Assembly (NCBI RefSeq): GCF_937616625.2
Contig: NC_065572.1
Coordinates: forward strand, 73,158,653 to 73,222,652
DNA length: 64,000 nt
From: Mercurialis annua
Lineage: Eukaryota > Streptophyta > Magnoliopsida > Malpighiales > Euphorbiaceae
Reading direction: 5' to 3'
The translations under genes were made by a program, and so were the position numbers. Shown here piece by piece: positions 12,341-22,039 of the stretch (position 1 is the first letter of the stretch; the number at the start of each line of letters is the position of its first letter). Under the pieces are notes generated by a model, which worked only from the letters and a program-made list of their open reading frames with translations, made no database searches and was not told where the DNA came from.

Positions 12341-12848
12341 ATTTCATTCTTTCTTTTATTGGCTTCATTTCAGCGAGAGGCTTTGTAAACCCTCTCTTGG
12401 TATCGCCACCGCCGTTGACCCGTCCTCTTCTCCACCGTACGTATCTCTCTGTTACCTTGAGTTTTAGATCTAATTTTAAACTCAGCTTATTTAATTATTT
12501 TGTTGAGTTTTTTTCTTTTTGCACAAATATTTTTATAGCTTTGTTATCGAACTGATCAAATTAATTTTTTACTACATATAATAACAGTAGTTTTATTATC
12601 GATCTTCAACTTATTTTATGTAAATGATCTTTATATAAAATGTTTCAATTAGCACTAAAATATGTTCATTGATAATCTGTTAGTCCATAATTGAAATATT
12701 TAGTAGAATTCAAAGCTATGCCTACTTATTCTTTTAAAATTAACTTGTTGAAATACTTCATGAATCATTACATGTTGATTTAATTGTTTTTAACTTGCAA
12801 ATTTATTGTTTGTTTTTGCAGGTTATTGAATACTAAAATCTAGTAAAA
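12341..12848 (+). promoter_or_regulatory. eEF2 copy A promoter, 5' UTR and leader intron
   Basis: The leader exon with GTAAACCCTCTCTTGG (about 12387-12402) matches the leader of eEF2 copy B at 21019 onward. A leader intron is supported by a donor at 12437 (GTACGT) and the acceptor TTTTTGCAG ending at 12821. This lets the short second leader exon run straight into the ATG at 12849. Unlike copy B, no clear site II (GGCCCA) or telo box lies just upstream. Confidence 0.6.
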
Positions 12849-15561
12849 ATGGTATGTGGATTTTTATATAATTGTTTTGATAGTTATTTTTTTTTTATTA
12901 AATCTCGTGTTGACGGAGAGACGTATTTGTTTTGTGCAGGTGAAGTTTACATCTGAAGAGCTTCGTCGCATTATGGACTATAAACATAACATTCGTAATA
13001 TGTCTGTTATTGCCCATGTCGATCATGGTATGCGTTTTTGCTGTGTGGTTTAATCTCTAATTTAATGCGAATTAAAGTTATATCAGTTTTCTGATTTTTT
13101 TTTTGTTTTGCTCTTTACAGGGAAGTCGACACTTACGGATTCTCTAGTGGCTGCTGCGGGTATTATAGCTCAGGAAGTTGCTGGTGATGTTCGTATGACA
13201 GATACTCGTGCAGATGAGGCAGAGCGTGGTATCACTATTAAGTCTACTGGTATCTCACTCTACTATGAGATGACTGATGAGTCCCTTAAGAGCTACAAAG
13301 GAGAGAGGCACGGGAATGAGTATCTTATCAATCTCATTGATTCTCCTGGGCACGTTGACTTTTCGTCTGAAGTCACTGCTGCTCTTCGTATCACTGATGG
13401 TGCACTTGTGGTCGTTGACTGTATTGAAGGTGTCTGTGTCCAAACTGAAACTGTGCTTCGTCAGGCATTGGCTGAAAGGATCAAGCCTGTCTTGACCGTT
13501 AACAAGATGGACAGGTGCTTCCTTGAGCTTCAGTTTGATGGTGAGGAGGCTTATCAAACTTTTTCCAGGGTCATTGAAAATGCCAATGTCATCATGGCTA
13601 CCTATGAAGATCCCCTTCTTGGAGATTGTCAGGTCTACCCAGAAAAAGGAACCGTTGCATTCTCAGCTGGATTGCATGGTTGGGCTTTTACTTTGACCAA
13701 CTTTGCTAAGATGTATGCCTCAAAGTTTGGAGTTGATGAATCGAAGATGATGGAAAGACTTTGGGGTGAGAACTTTTTTGATCCTGCCACAAAGAAGTGG
13801 ACCACCAAAAACTCTGGGTCCCCATCTTGCAAGCGTGGCTTTGTGCAATTCTGTTATGAGCCTATCAAGCAGATTATTAGCACATGTATGAATGACCAGA
13901 AAGATAAATTATGGCCGATGTTGACAAAGCTTGGTGTTACCATGAAGTCTGATGAGAAAGAGTTGATGGCGAAGCATCTGATGAAGCGTGTCATGCAGAC
14001 CTGGCTCCCTGCCAGTACTGCTCTTCTTGAAATGATGATTTTTCATCTTCCCTCTCCTTCCACGGCCCAGAGATACCGTGTTGAGAACTTGTACGAGGGT
14101 CCCCTTGATGATGTGTATGCAAATGCAATTAGGAACTGTGACGCTGATGGCCCTCTCATGCTTTATGTCTCCAAGATGATTCCCGCCTCTGATAAGGGCA
14201 GATTCTTTGCTTTTGGTCGTGTCTTTTCTGGGAAGGTCTCAACTGGTCTGAAGGTGAGAATCATGGGTCCAAATTTTGTACCTGGTGAAAAGAAAGACCT
14301 GTATGTCAAGAGTGTTCAGAGAACTGTTATCTGGATGGGCAAGAGGCAGGAAACAGTTGAGGATGTTCCATGCGGTAACACTGTTGCCTTGGTTGGTTTG
14401 GATCAATATATCACTAAAAATGCAACTTTAACCAATGAGAAGGAAGTTGAGGCCCATCCTATTCGTGCTATGAAATTTTCTGTCTCACCTGTCGTCCGTG
14501 TGGCTGTTCAATGTAAAGTTGCATCTGATCTACCGAAGCTTGTTGAAGGTCTTAAGCGGTTGGCCAAGTCAGATCCTATGGTTGTCTGTTCTATTGAGGA
14601 ATCTGGGGAACATATCATTGCTGGTGCAGGAGAGCTACATCTTGAGATCTGTTTGAAGGATCTGCAGGATGATTTCATGGGTGGAGCTGAGATTATCAAA
14701 TCAGACCCTGTGGTGTCTTTCCGTGAGACTGTCCTGGAGAAATCCTGCCGTACTGTGATGAGCAAATCCCCTAACAAGCACAACCGTCTGTACATGGAAG
14801 CGAGGCCTTTGGAAGATGGGCTTGCTGAGGCTATTGATGATGGTCGTATTGGACCAAGAGACGATCCCAAGGTTCGTTCTAAGATCTTGTCCGAAGAGTT
14901 TGGCTGGGACAAGGATCTTGCCAAGAAGATCTGGTGTTTTGGACCTGAAACTACTGGGCCTAACATGGTGGTTGATATGTGTAAGGGAGTGCAGTATCTT
15001 AATGAAATTAAGGATTCTGTTGTGGCTGGTTTCCAGTGGGCTTCAAAAGAGGGTGCATTGGCAGAAGAAAACATGAGAGGTATCTGCTTTGAAGTTTGTG
15101 ATGTTGTTCTTCATACTGATGCTATTCACAGGGGTGGTGGTCAGGTCATTCCTACCGCCAGGAGAGTCATCTATGCTTCTCAAATAACGGCCAAACCCAG
15201 ACTCCTTGAGCCAGTTTACCTGGTTGAGATTCAAGCACCGGAGGGGGCTCTTGGTGGTATTTACAGTGTGCTTAATCAGAAACGTGGTCATGTGTTTGAA
15301 GAAATGCAGAGGCCGGGCACTCCTCTCTACAACATCAAGGCTTATCTTCCTGTCGTTGAGTCGTTTGGGTTCTCAGCACAACTAAGAGCTGCCACGTCCG
15401 GACAAGCGTTTCCTCAGTCTGTGTTTGATCATTGGGACATGATGTCTTCTGATCCATTGGAGGCTGGTTCACAGGCAGCGACACTTGTAACCGATATCCG
15501 TAAGAGGAAAGGATTGAAGGAAAGCATGACCCCTCTTTCCGAGTTCGAGGACAAGCTGTAA
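12849..15561 (+). CDS. EEF2: Elongation factor 2 (eEF2), copy A
   Basis: Exons 12849-12851 (only the ATG), 12940-13027 and 13121-15561 give 843 residues, the standard plant eEF2 length. eEF2 is the cytosolic GTPase that moves peptidyl-tRNA and mRNA through the 80S ribosome. GTPase motifs: AHVDHGKST at 26-34, DSPGH at 104-108, NKMD at 158-161. The Thr residues of the switch I region aligned with the eEF2-kinase site are T57 and T59. The diphthamide acceptor is H700 in IHRGGGQ. The protein ends EDKL. The start is fixed by homology and by sharing the one-codon first exon with copy B. It differs from copy B at about 20 residues, several near the C-terminus ([15 protein letters not shown] against [15 protein letters not shown]). 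Confidence 0.97.
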
Positions 15562-15647
15562 TCCAGAGGCGACAACGTCTTTTGGTGCCTTCTCCATCTT
15601 TACCTTTTTGTTTTTGTTGTTTAAGTTTTAACACTGCTGACTTTTTC
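15562..15647 (+). other. eEF2 copy A 3' UTR, cut by the duplication junction
   Basis: Starts like the 3' UTR of copy B (CCAGAG, then TTTTGGTGCCTTCT against TTTTGGTACCTTCT) but is interrupted after about 90 bp, where sequence from the end of the ECT2-like gene begins. The polyadenylation signal used by copy A therefore probably comes from the ECT2-derived tail. Confidence 0.6.
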
Positions 15648-16101
15648 TTACTGCTTATGCGATTGCCAATGGTTGCTAGCTTTTAAGCATGCACCAACAC
15701 AACAGTCCTATGGTCTTGTAAGAAATTGAAAGGTAATACCATTAGTTTGCTGGAGGAACGATAATCGCTGGCGATCTCTATGAACCATGCACTGCTGTTG
15801 GGAAGCTCACTTGCTGATATACTTAAATTGCAGACAGATGGGTGATGACATTGAGAATCTCCGGTACCGGTGAGGCAATCCAATTCGGTGCCATGGATCT
15901 GTTTGAATAGTGGTTTTATTTGTATGTTCTTATTTTGCCTCAAACCTTATGCTGCCTTTTTTTTGTGTGATTAATATTTTTCTGTTTTACCTGTGTGCTC
16001 AATTTCCTGCCTTGTAAATCTAGATCCAGTTTAATGCGATTGTGTTTGTATTTGTTACTGCTGTTCCTTTGCTCTGGTTATGCAGTTTCAATATATGTTA
16101 G
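15648..16101 (+). pseudogene. Duplicated 3' end of the ECT2-like gene
   Basis: Begins in a TTACTGCT shared with the last ECT2 exon (10450-10457), then follows that gene: GATTGCCAATGGTT (last coding codons), TAGCTTTTAAGCATGCACCA, CCTATGGTCTTGTAAGAAAT, CTGGCGATCTCTATGAACC, GGAAGCTCACTTG and, after a small deletion, AATTTCCTGCCTTGTAAATC. It keeps only the last few codons plus 3' UTR, so it cannot code. It marks the junction of a tandem duplication. Confidence 0.9.
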
Positions 16102-17117
16102 TCAATTTCTGCAATGTTAGTCGATTTCTGCAAATGGTACATTGTGTAATTTTTTCTTGAGAATTATTCATTTTGACCGTGTTCACACAGCAATACCGTC
16201 GATTGAATCTGAGATAAAATTATTAGGGTTTTTACAAAAATAGTTACCATACAAAAATACAATGCATACACTTTAGCCGTAAAAACATGGGATCTATTGG
16301 TACTTCTTCTGTTTAAACTGCTGGAGTGGTAAAAGTATTTATTTATTTATTTTATGTTTATACAGTATATCCATTTTAACAAAATTAATAATAATTTTTT
16401 GTTTAGTCTAATTTATTTTATATTTTTTTCCGAAGCTAAAAATTAGGTAAATATGTTGAAGGCTTACATGATAATCATCTTTCGAAATGTAAACTAAACA
16501 AGATAATCATAAACACAAATGAAACTATAGAGTACAAGTAAAAATTAATCGAAGAAGCGTGATTAATCTGGAATTTCGCCAAATTTGCCAAAAGGGCGCT
16601 CTTTTTCAAGAGAGCGGTGATGAAACCACAAAGTTAGATCTAAGAAATATCTTTATTAAGCACCAATACAAACTTTTAAAGAAAAATAACTACAATATTT
16701 ATAAAATCTCAACTCAAAAAATTGAAGAAATCACAATTTAAAGCTAGAAGGTGGGTTTTAACTCCCAAAAAACCATCTCCTCTAAAAACATTAAATTTCT
16801 TCAAAATCCAAAAAAAAACTCTAGATTTTAGAAGAAATCTATAAGATAAAATTAGGATATGATTTTTCCGGTCAAAAATGCCGGAAAATCACCTCCTCAG
16901 GCCAATAGTATTAGTGTGTGGTTTTTAGAGAGAAGAGAGGTAGATGTATTCTAGAGAGAGAGAGTTTTTTTGTATTTTTTTTTATTATTATTGCCTTAGA
17001 TTTTGATTTGTATATTTATTATACATTTAGTTTGTGAGTATAATATAAGTTCCGATAAACTTTATTGGCAAATAGCTATGGTAATATTTATTCTTAATTT
17101 TTATATATATATATATA
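16102..17117. other. Spacer without recognised gene
   Basis: AT-rich. Homopurine GAGA runs lie near 16925-16970, and a T-rich stretch follows. A palindromic TTTTTCCGGTCA...TGCCGGAAAA motif is at 16863-16890. One short frame at 16559-16741 has no recognisable domain. This spacer and the elements after it have no counterpart in the first duplication unit. Confidence 0.4.
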
Positions 17118-17747
17118 CAGTCGACCTTCTGATAATTAATACACATGGTGGATCAAAAATTTATTAATTATTATAATTATTAATTTATTGAATTTATATA
17201 AAAAAATTATAAAAAATATTTTAAAACATCTATATTAATAGACATAATATTAATATTGTATTATAAAAAAACTAACTAAATACACTTTACAATCACTCAA
17301 TTAAAATAAATAATTTTATATTTAATTTAAGAAATATCAATTGATATCAAACTAAAAAATAATTATTAAAAAGTTTTACTCATAAAGTAAAATAATTTTT
17401 AATATTTTTTATACTAGAGATACTTTACTTACTTTAATTTTGTTTATCTAATAATTTCTTTTAAAATTTCTCAAAAGAATAAAAAAAGTCATAATTTGAT
17501 GATATTTTAACTTCTACTTTATGAATTAAGGTTAGTATTACCTCAAATAAATCATCAATTGTTATATATTTTTTTAAACAAATCTCTCTATTAATTAATA
17601 TTCATGTAGAATATATTTTAAATTTTATTAATTATTAAATAATAGAATTATTAATTATCCGACGTGGAACGAAGTTGGTTCTCTCAATTTTCTATTAATT
17701 ATTAGAATTATTAATTTATAGAATATTAACTACTAGATAGTCGACTA
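17118..17747. mobile_element. pogo/Tigger-like non-autonomous element
   Basis: Starts CAGTCGACCTTCTGATAATT after TA and ends with the reverse complement of TAGTCGACTATCTAGTAGTT before TA. The inverted ends match at roughly 19 of 25 positions. The TA flank and CAGT(C/T)GACC-type end resemble the pogo/Tigger branch of Tc1/mariner. The flanks are themselves TA repeats, so the target duplication is weak evidence. The interior (about 630 bp) is AT-rich and non-coding. A related copy starts at 29686. Confidence 0.5.
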
Positions 17748-17762
17748 TATATATATTATTTT

Positions 17763-18143
17763 GGGTTAATCCCAATAATGTACCAAACGTTTGCGGGTTT
17801 TGTCAGCTATAATCAGACCTTTCAAAAATGACTGGTTTAGCCCATTTTGAAATATTTGAAACTTGTTCTAACTATTCGTAAATAAAACTAAAAAACTTAT
17901 CATTTGTGAATGGGCTAAAGTAACCGATTTTGTTTGATTTCGGTAGATAAGGTATGAAATATCGCATATCATTTAAAATCTGTTAGTTTATCCAATTCAC
18001 AAATGGCAAAATTTTCGATTTGATTTGCGAATGACTAGAAAAAAATTTAAATATCTCAAAATAGGCTAAACTAGCCGATTTTAAAAGATTTGATTATAAC
18101 TGAAAAAAGCCGCAAAATTTTGGTATTTTATTGGAATTAACCC
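17763..18143. mobile_element. Long-TIR MITE (MULE-like), GGGTTAATTCC family
   Basis: 381 bp. The left end GGGTTAATCCCAATAATGTA is mirrored at the right end (reverse complement GGGTTAATTCCAATAAAATA), and the inverted repeat continues for more than 100 bp on each side with scattered mismatches. Flanking 9-mers are TATTATTTT (17754-17762) and TTTTATTTT (18144-18152), 8 of 9 matching, as expected for an old Mutator-type 9-bp duplication. Non-coding. Confidence 0.65.
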
Positions 18144-18152
18144 TTTTATTTT

Positions 18153-19578
18153 TGTATATAACATTTGTGACATATTTGAAATTTCTTTGTTTAGCGACAA
18201 CTATATGAAATTATCTTTATTAATGCAACAAAAAATTATGGTGTCTAACCACAGACGATGCTTTTAAGATGGACACTGCTATATTTTTTTTTAATTTCAA
18301 TTTTCGTTCATAATCTATTCTTTTGTATAATGCATAAAAATATAACTATGCTAAACTATTGTTTACCTTTGTTTTATTTTTCTATTTATTTTATGTTTAT
18401 TTTTCGTTACATTATAAACTACAGACTTTAAAACAATTTTACGTTATAATATTATTTTTATAATTAGTGTATTTTTATGTAAAATATTAAAATTATATTA
18501 TATTATAGCATTTTTTATAATTGATTTATTTTTATTGCAAAATATAAAATTTAAATTGTTTTTATTTTGATACTTTTTATCTTTAATTTATTTGGTTGTG
18601 AGATGCTAAAAGTATAGGTTTGATATCTGTTCTTAATTTAATATTTTTTTGAGTTAACTGTTTTGTCTATTTTATGTTAATATAGTAATTAGTTTTCATT
18701 TATTTTATATTTTAAACCGTTTGAAATCCTTTTATAATTTTTTTAAAAAACGGTTGCCAAAACCTCTGGAAACTGATTTTTTTAAAAAAAAAAATAGAAA
18801 TAAAGTCGTAAATTGTGTTTTTAGAAACTGTCTGAAGTCTTTTATAAGATGTTTTTTTTTAAGTTTCAAAACTGTATTTTAAAAGCCGTAACCGTTTTAT
18901 GAGCTGTCTTTTCAAAACAATTATCAAAGTGTGTTTTACAAACCGTCTGAAACCGTTTTTTTTTAACATGCTGAAACTAGACTTGAAATAAAAATTTAAA
19001 GTGCAAGAATACAAAAGTAAGCTCTAAACACGCTATAATATGACTTTCAAGTTTTATTTTTGAAATTAAATTTTACAAATATTTTTATTTTTACGTATTT
19101 TCTAAAAATGACTTATCAATTTAGAGTTATTTTTCCTCTCTAAAAAAACCTTAACCGCCAATAGTTTGTTTTTTTAATTCTTCTTCAGCGTCGTCAATAA
19201 TTTTAATTTGCCGTTTGCCGTAGCCATCTCTTTTTCTATTTCGCTTTAATTCCATAAAATATAATAAGTGGCCAACTTTTTTTATTTTTATTTTTGATGG
19301 ATTAATATTTATCATAGAAAACCGAGTTGAATACAAATTTAAAACCTTTCAACAATGAATATAGAATCATCCATGAGCTATATTGATTTTTTTATTGTTC
19401 TTTTCTAAATTTTTTGTCCTTTCTAGGTGAAATGTTTGTTGCCCTTTCGTCACAAAACGTTTGTTGTTTTATTTTTTAAGATGTTTGTCGGATAGTGGTT
19501 GATCGTAGGTTATGGCCATAAGCCACTTAGCAAATACGAAGAAGTTTCATTGAAAACTACACATAATTAACGAAACAA
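18153..19578. other. AT-rich spacer with degenerate AAACCGT repeats
   Basis: No gene seen. Between 18715 and 18960 the motif AAACCGTCTGAAA / AACCGTTTT recurs in both strands, suggesting a decayed tandem or inverted repeat. The short minus-strand frame at 19151-19336 is Lys-rich and shows no family signature. Confidence 0.35.
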
Positions 19579-19581
19579 TTA

Positions 19582-20665
19582 GGTCATGTTTAGTTCTAGA
19601 AACCATTTTCTATTTTCTGTTTCCATTTTTCTTCTCATTTTCTCTATTTTTCAATTTTTAATTTTTCAAATAGAAAACTAGAAAATCAAAATTTTATTTG
19701 CTTATCTAATTTTTTTATTGTTTTCTATTTTCTATTTTCTAAAATTAAACAACATACTACATCTTTTTAACGAGATTTTCGTATTTTTATTTTTCATGAA
19801 TGTTGTTTAACCTCATAAAATATTAAAAAGAATTGAAATTCGACTTTTAATTATTTAATATTTAATTTAAAATAAATACTTAATTTAATTATGAGGAGAA
19901 AATATGTGCTGAGGAACTTTTTTTATATCATGATGAATGTGTATGACTTAATTCGAAAATAATATGGTTGGATCATTGATTATGTTTAAAAACCAGACCA
20001 AAAATGAACTGAGAGATTTTAGGCCGGTTCAAAAAAAAATTTGGAACCAAAAATGTCGGTTGGTATATTTAAAAATTATACATTTAAAATTATATACTAA
20101 ATATGTTTATATAATTCATTGTTAATATAATTAATTATATTAAATTTATTATAAATTTAAACTTATTTTAATGTATTTTTAAATTTTTCGAATCAGGTAT
20201 AGCCGGAATTTGCCGGTTTAAAAACGGTCTGGAACAATTTAAGAGTCGGTTTAGGGCCGGTTCAAGTGTTTCTCAAACTGTGAACTATAGAGTTATAAAC
20301 TGTTGTCATTTCTACATGTAAGTGTTTATTAATGATTAAAAAAATTAATTAATATTAAGATTGAATAAACATTGATTCTCATTGTTAAATTCTTAAATTA
20401 AATTTTGTTAGTATTTTTTGAACTCGTTAGGTAGAAATATCAATTAGAAAATTGTGTTTTCTAAAAGTTAATTTTAATTAAAAAAAAGTGAGAAAACATG
20501 TTTTGGTGTTTTCCAACTATTAGTTATAATATAGAAAATTATGAAAATTGTTTTCTAGTTTTCTAAATTAAAAAATAATACAATTAAACACCAGATTCTG
20601 TTTTCCAGTTTTCTTGGAGTAATTTTTTGGAAAACAGCCAGTATTTCCCACAACTAAACATGGCC
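19582..20665. mobile_element. Tourist-like (PIF/Harbinger) non-autonomous element
   Basis: 1,084 bp flanked by TTA on both sides (19579-19581, 20666-20668), the target size and sequence of PIF/Harbinger. Ends are GGTCATGTTTAGTT and, reverse-complemented, GGCCATGTTTAGTT, the typical GGnCnTGTTTgGTT end of Tourist MITEs. The interior is AT-rich with repeated TTTTCTA motifs and GGTTC-type islands (20015-20270) that may be a further nested MITE. No transposase frame. Confidence 0.65.
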
Positions 20666-20849
20666 TTAGTAATTTGGTTATTGTTTTCGTAAGTAGATTT
20701 GTGAATCAAATAACACATATTAGCGTAAATAGTATGTTTCATGTCAGTTTATCGGGTTTAATTTTTAATGTTTTATAAATATAACTGCTTCGGATTCTAT
20801 TTTATGAAATTTCACGTAATAAAAAAGCGGTAATATTTTCTAAAGACCC

Positions 20850-22039
20850 CTTGCTTATACAGGGCCCATTTTCAGCCGAACAACCGTCGGCCTAGCTGCA
20901 AGCCCAAAATGAAAACCCTAGCTGCTGTGGGGTATCTCATCCCCGAATCTGAAATATATACCCTTCATTTCAGCAAATTCTTTCTTTCTTTTATAACGCT
21001 TCATTTCGAGAGGCTCTGTAAACCCTCTCTTTGTTTCGCCGCCGCTGTATCTCTATCTTCTTCTCCACTCGTACGTATCTCTCTGTTAGCTCCAATCAAT
21101 TGAATCATTTCTCTGCTATTCGTACTTGGAATCTTGTGTATGTTCATTTTTTAGATTTGGATCTGTTTTTAAACTGTTTTTGATGATTTTATTGAGTTTT
21201 TTTTCTGTTATATCTATGAACAATTAGGTTTTTGTAGCTTCGTAATAGAGTTGATTTCAAATTATATGTTTAATACGTATGATATAGTATCAGTAATTTT
21301 ACTATGGATCTTCAATTATTGTTTATGAATGAGCTTTGTTTATTCAATTGCTATCGTTTTCAGTAGCTAAAATGTTTTAATTAGTAATAAATTCACTGTT
21401 TCTTTAGAATTTTGATTTTCTTGACGCTTATATACTGTTACTCAATAGTTGATATATTATTCGGAATCTAAATGTATGCATAATTATATTCTTTTAAATT
21501 CTCACGAATTTCTATATTTATATTGCATGTACACTGTTTTGAAATAGTCGAAATATTTATCAAAATTTAAAATCTATGCTTATATATATTTTTTTGTAAA
21601 AATTCTTATGAATTCTGATATTTACAATGCAAGTTTACTGTTAAAGTGTATAAATATTTATCAGAATTCAAATTTATGCAATGATTATTCTTTTAAATTA
21701 TAATCATCTTCATTGGTTTCAATTTCGTTATGTCTGTGGTGTCTGTGGATTTTGTTAGTGTGACATTCATAGTAGACGGTAATTTATTATGAGCATGTTG
21801 ATGATAATATGTGCTTATCAGATGATTTCCTTCCTACCTGAATTTGTGTATCCGATACTGTTTCATTTTGGAAAAAAAAATAAAATGCGATTTTCCATGT
21901 CGCACAGAAACAGTGAATTATTGTTTAACTTCAGCTTCATGACTCTTTGGATGTTGATTGAATTGTTTTTAACTTTATTGCTTGTGTTTGCAGGTTTTCT
22001 TATATAGTGTTTGGTGGTGAATACTAAAATCTAGTTAAA
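20850..22039 (+). promoter_or_regulatory. eEF2 copy B promoter, 5' UTR and leader intron
   Basis: A compact promoter is visible: site II core GGCCCA at 20863-20868, telo box AAACCCTAG at 20913-20921, a TATA-like AAATATATACC near 20952, then the leader exon GAGGCTCTGTAAACCCTCTC (21009-21028). The leader intron runs from a donor at 21071 (GTACGTATCT, as in copy A) to the acceptor GTTTGCAG ending at 21993. Site II plus telo box is the usual pair in plant translation-machinery promoters. Confidence 0.65.

Noticed and set aside
14508..15074. A 188-codon antisense frame in eEF2 copy A, with a nearly identical one in copy B (24379-23813)
   Set aside because: Its conservation follows from the strongly constrained sense codons; no promoter, start context or splice structure supports it.
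15335..15634. Other antisense and out-of-frame ORFs inside eEF2 and the gag-pol gene
   Set aside because: All are shadows of long conserved sense frames.
20909..21103. Upstream frame before eEF2 copy B
   Set aside because: It begins inside the telo-box promoter region, probably before the transcription start, and runs through the leader into the intron.
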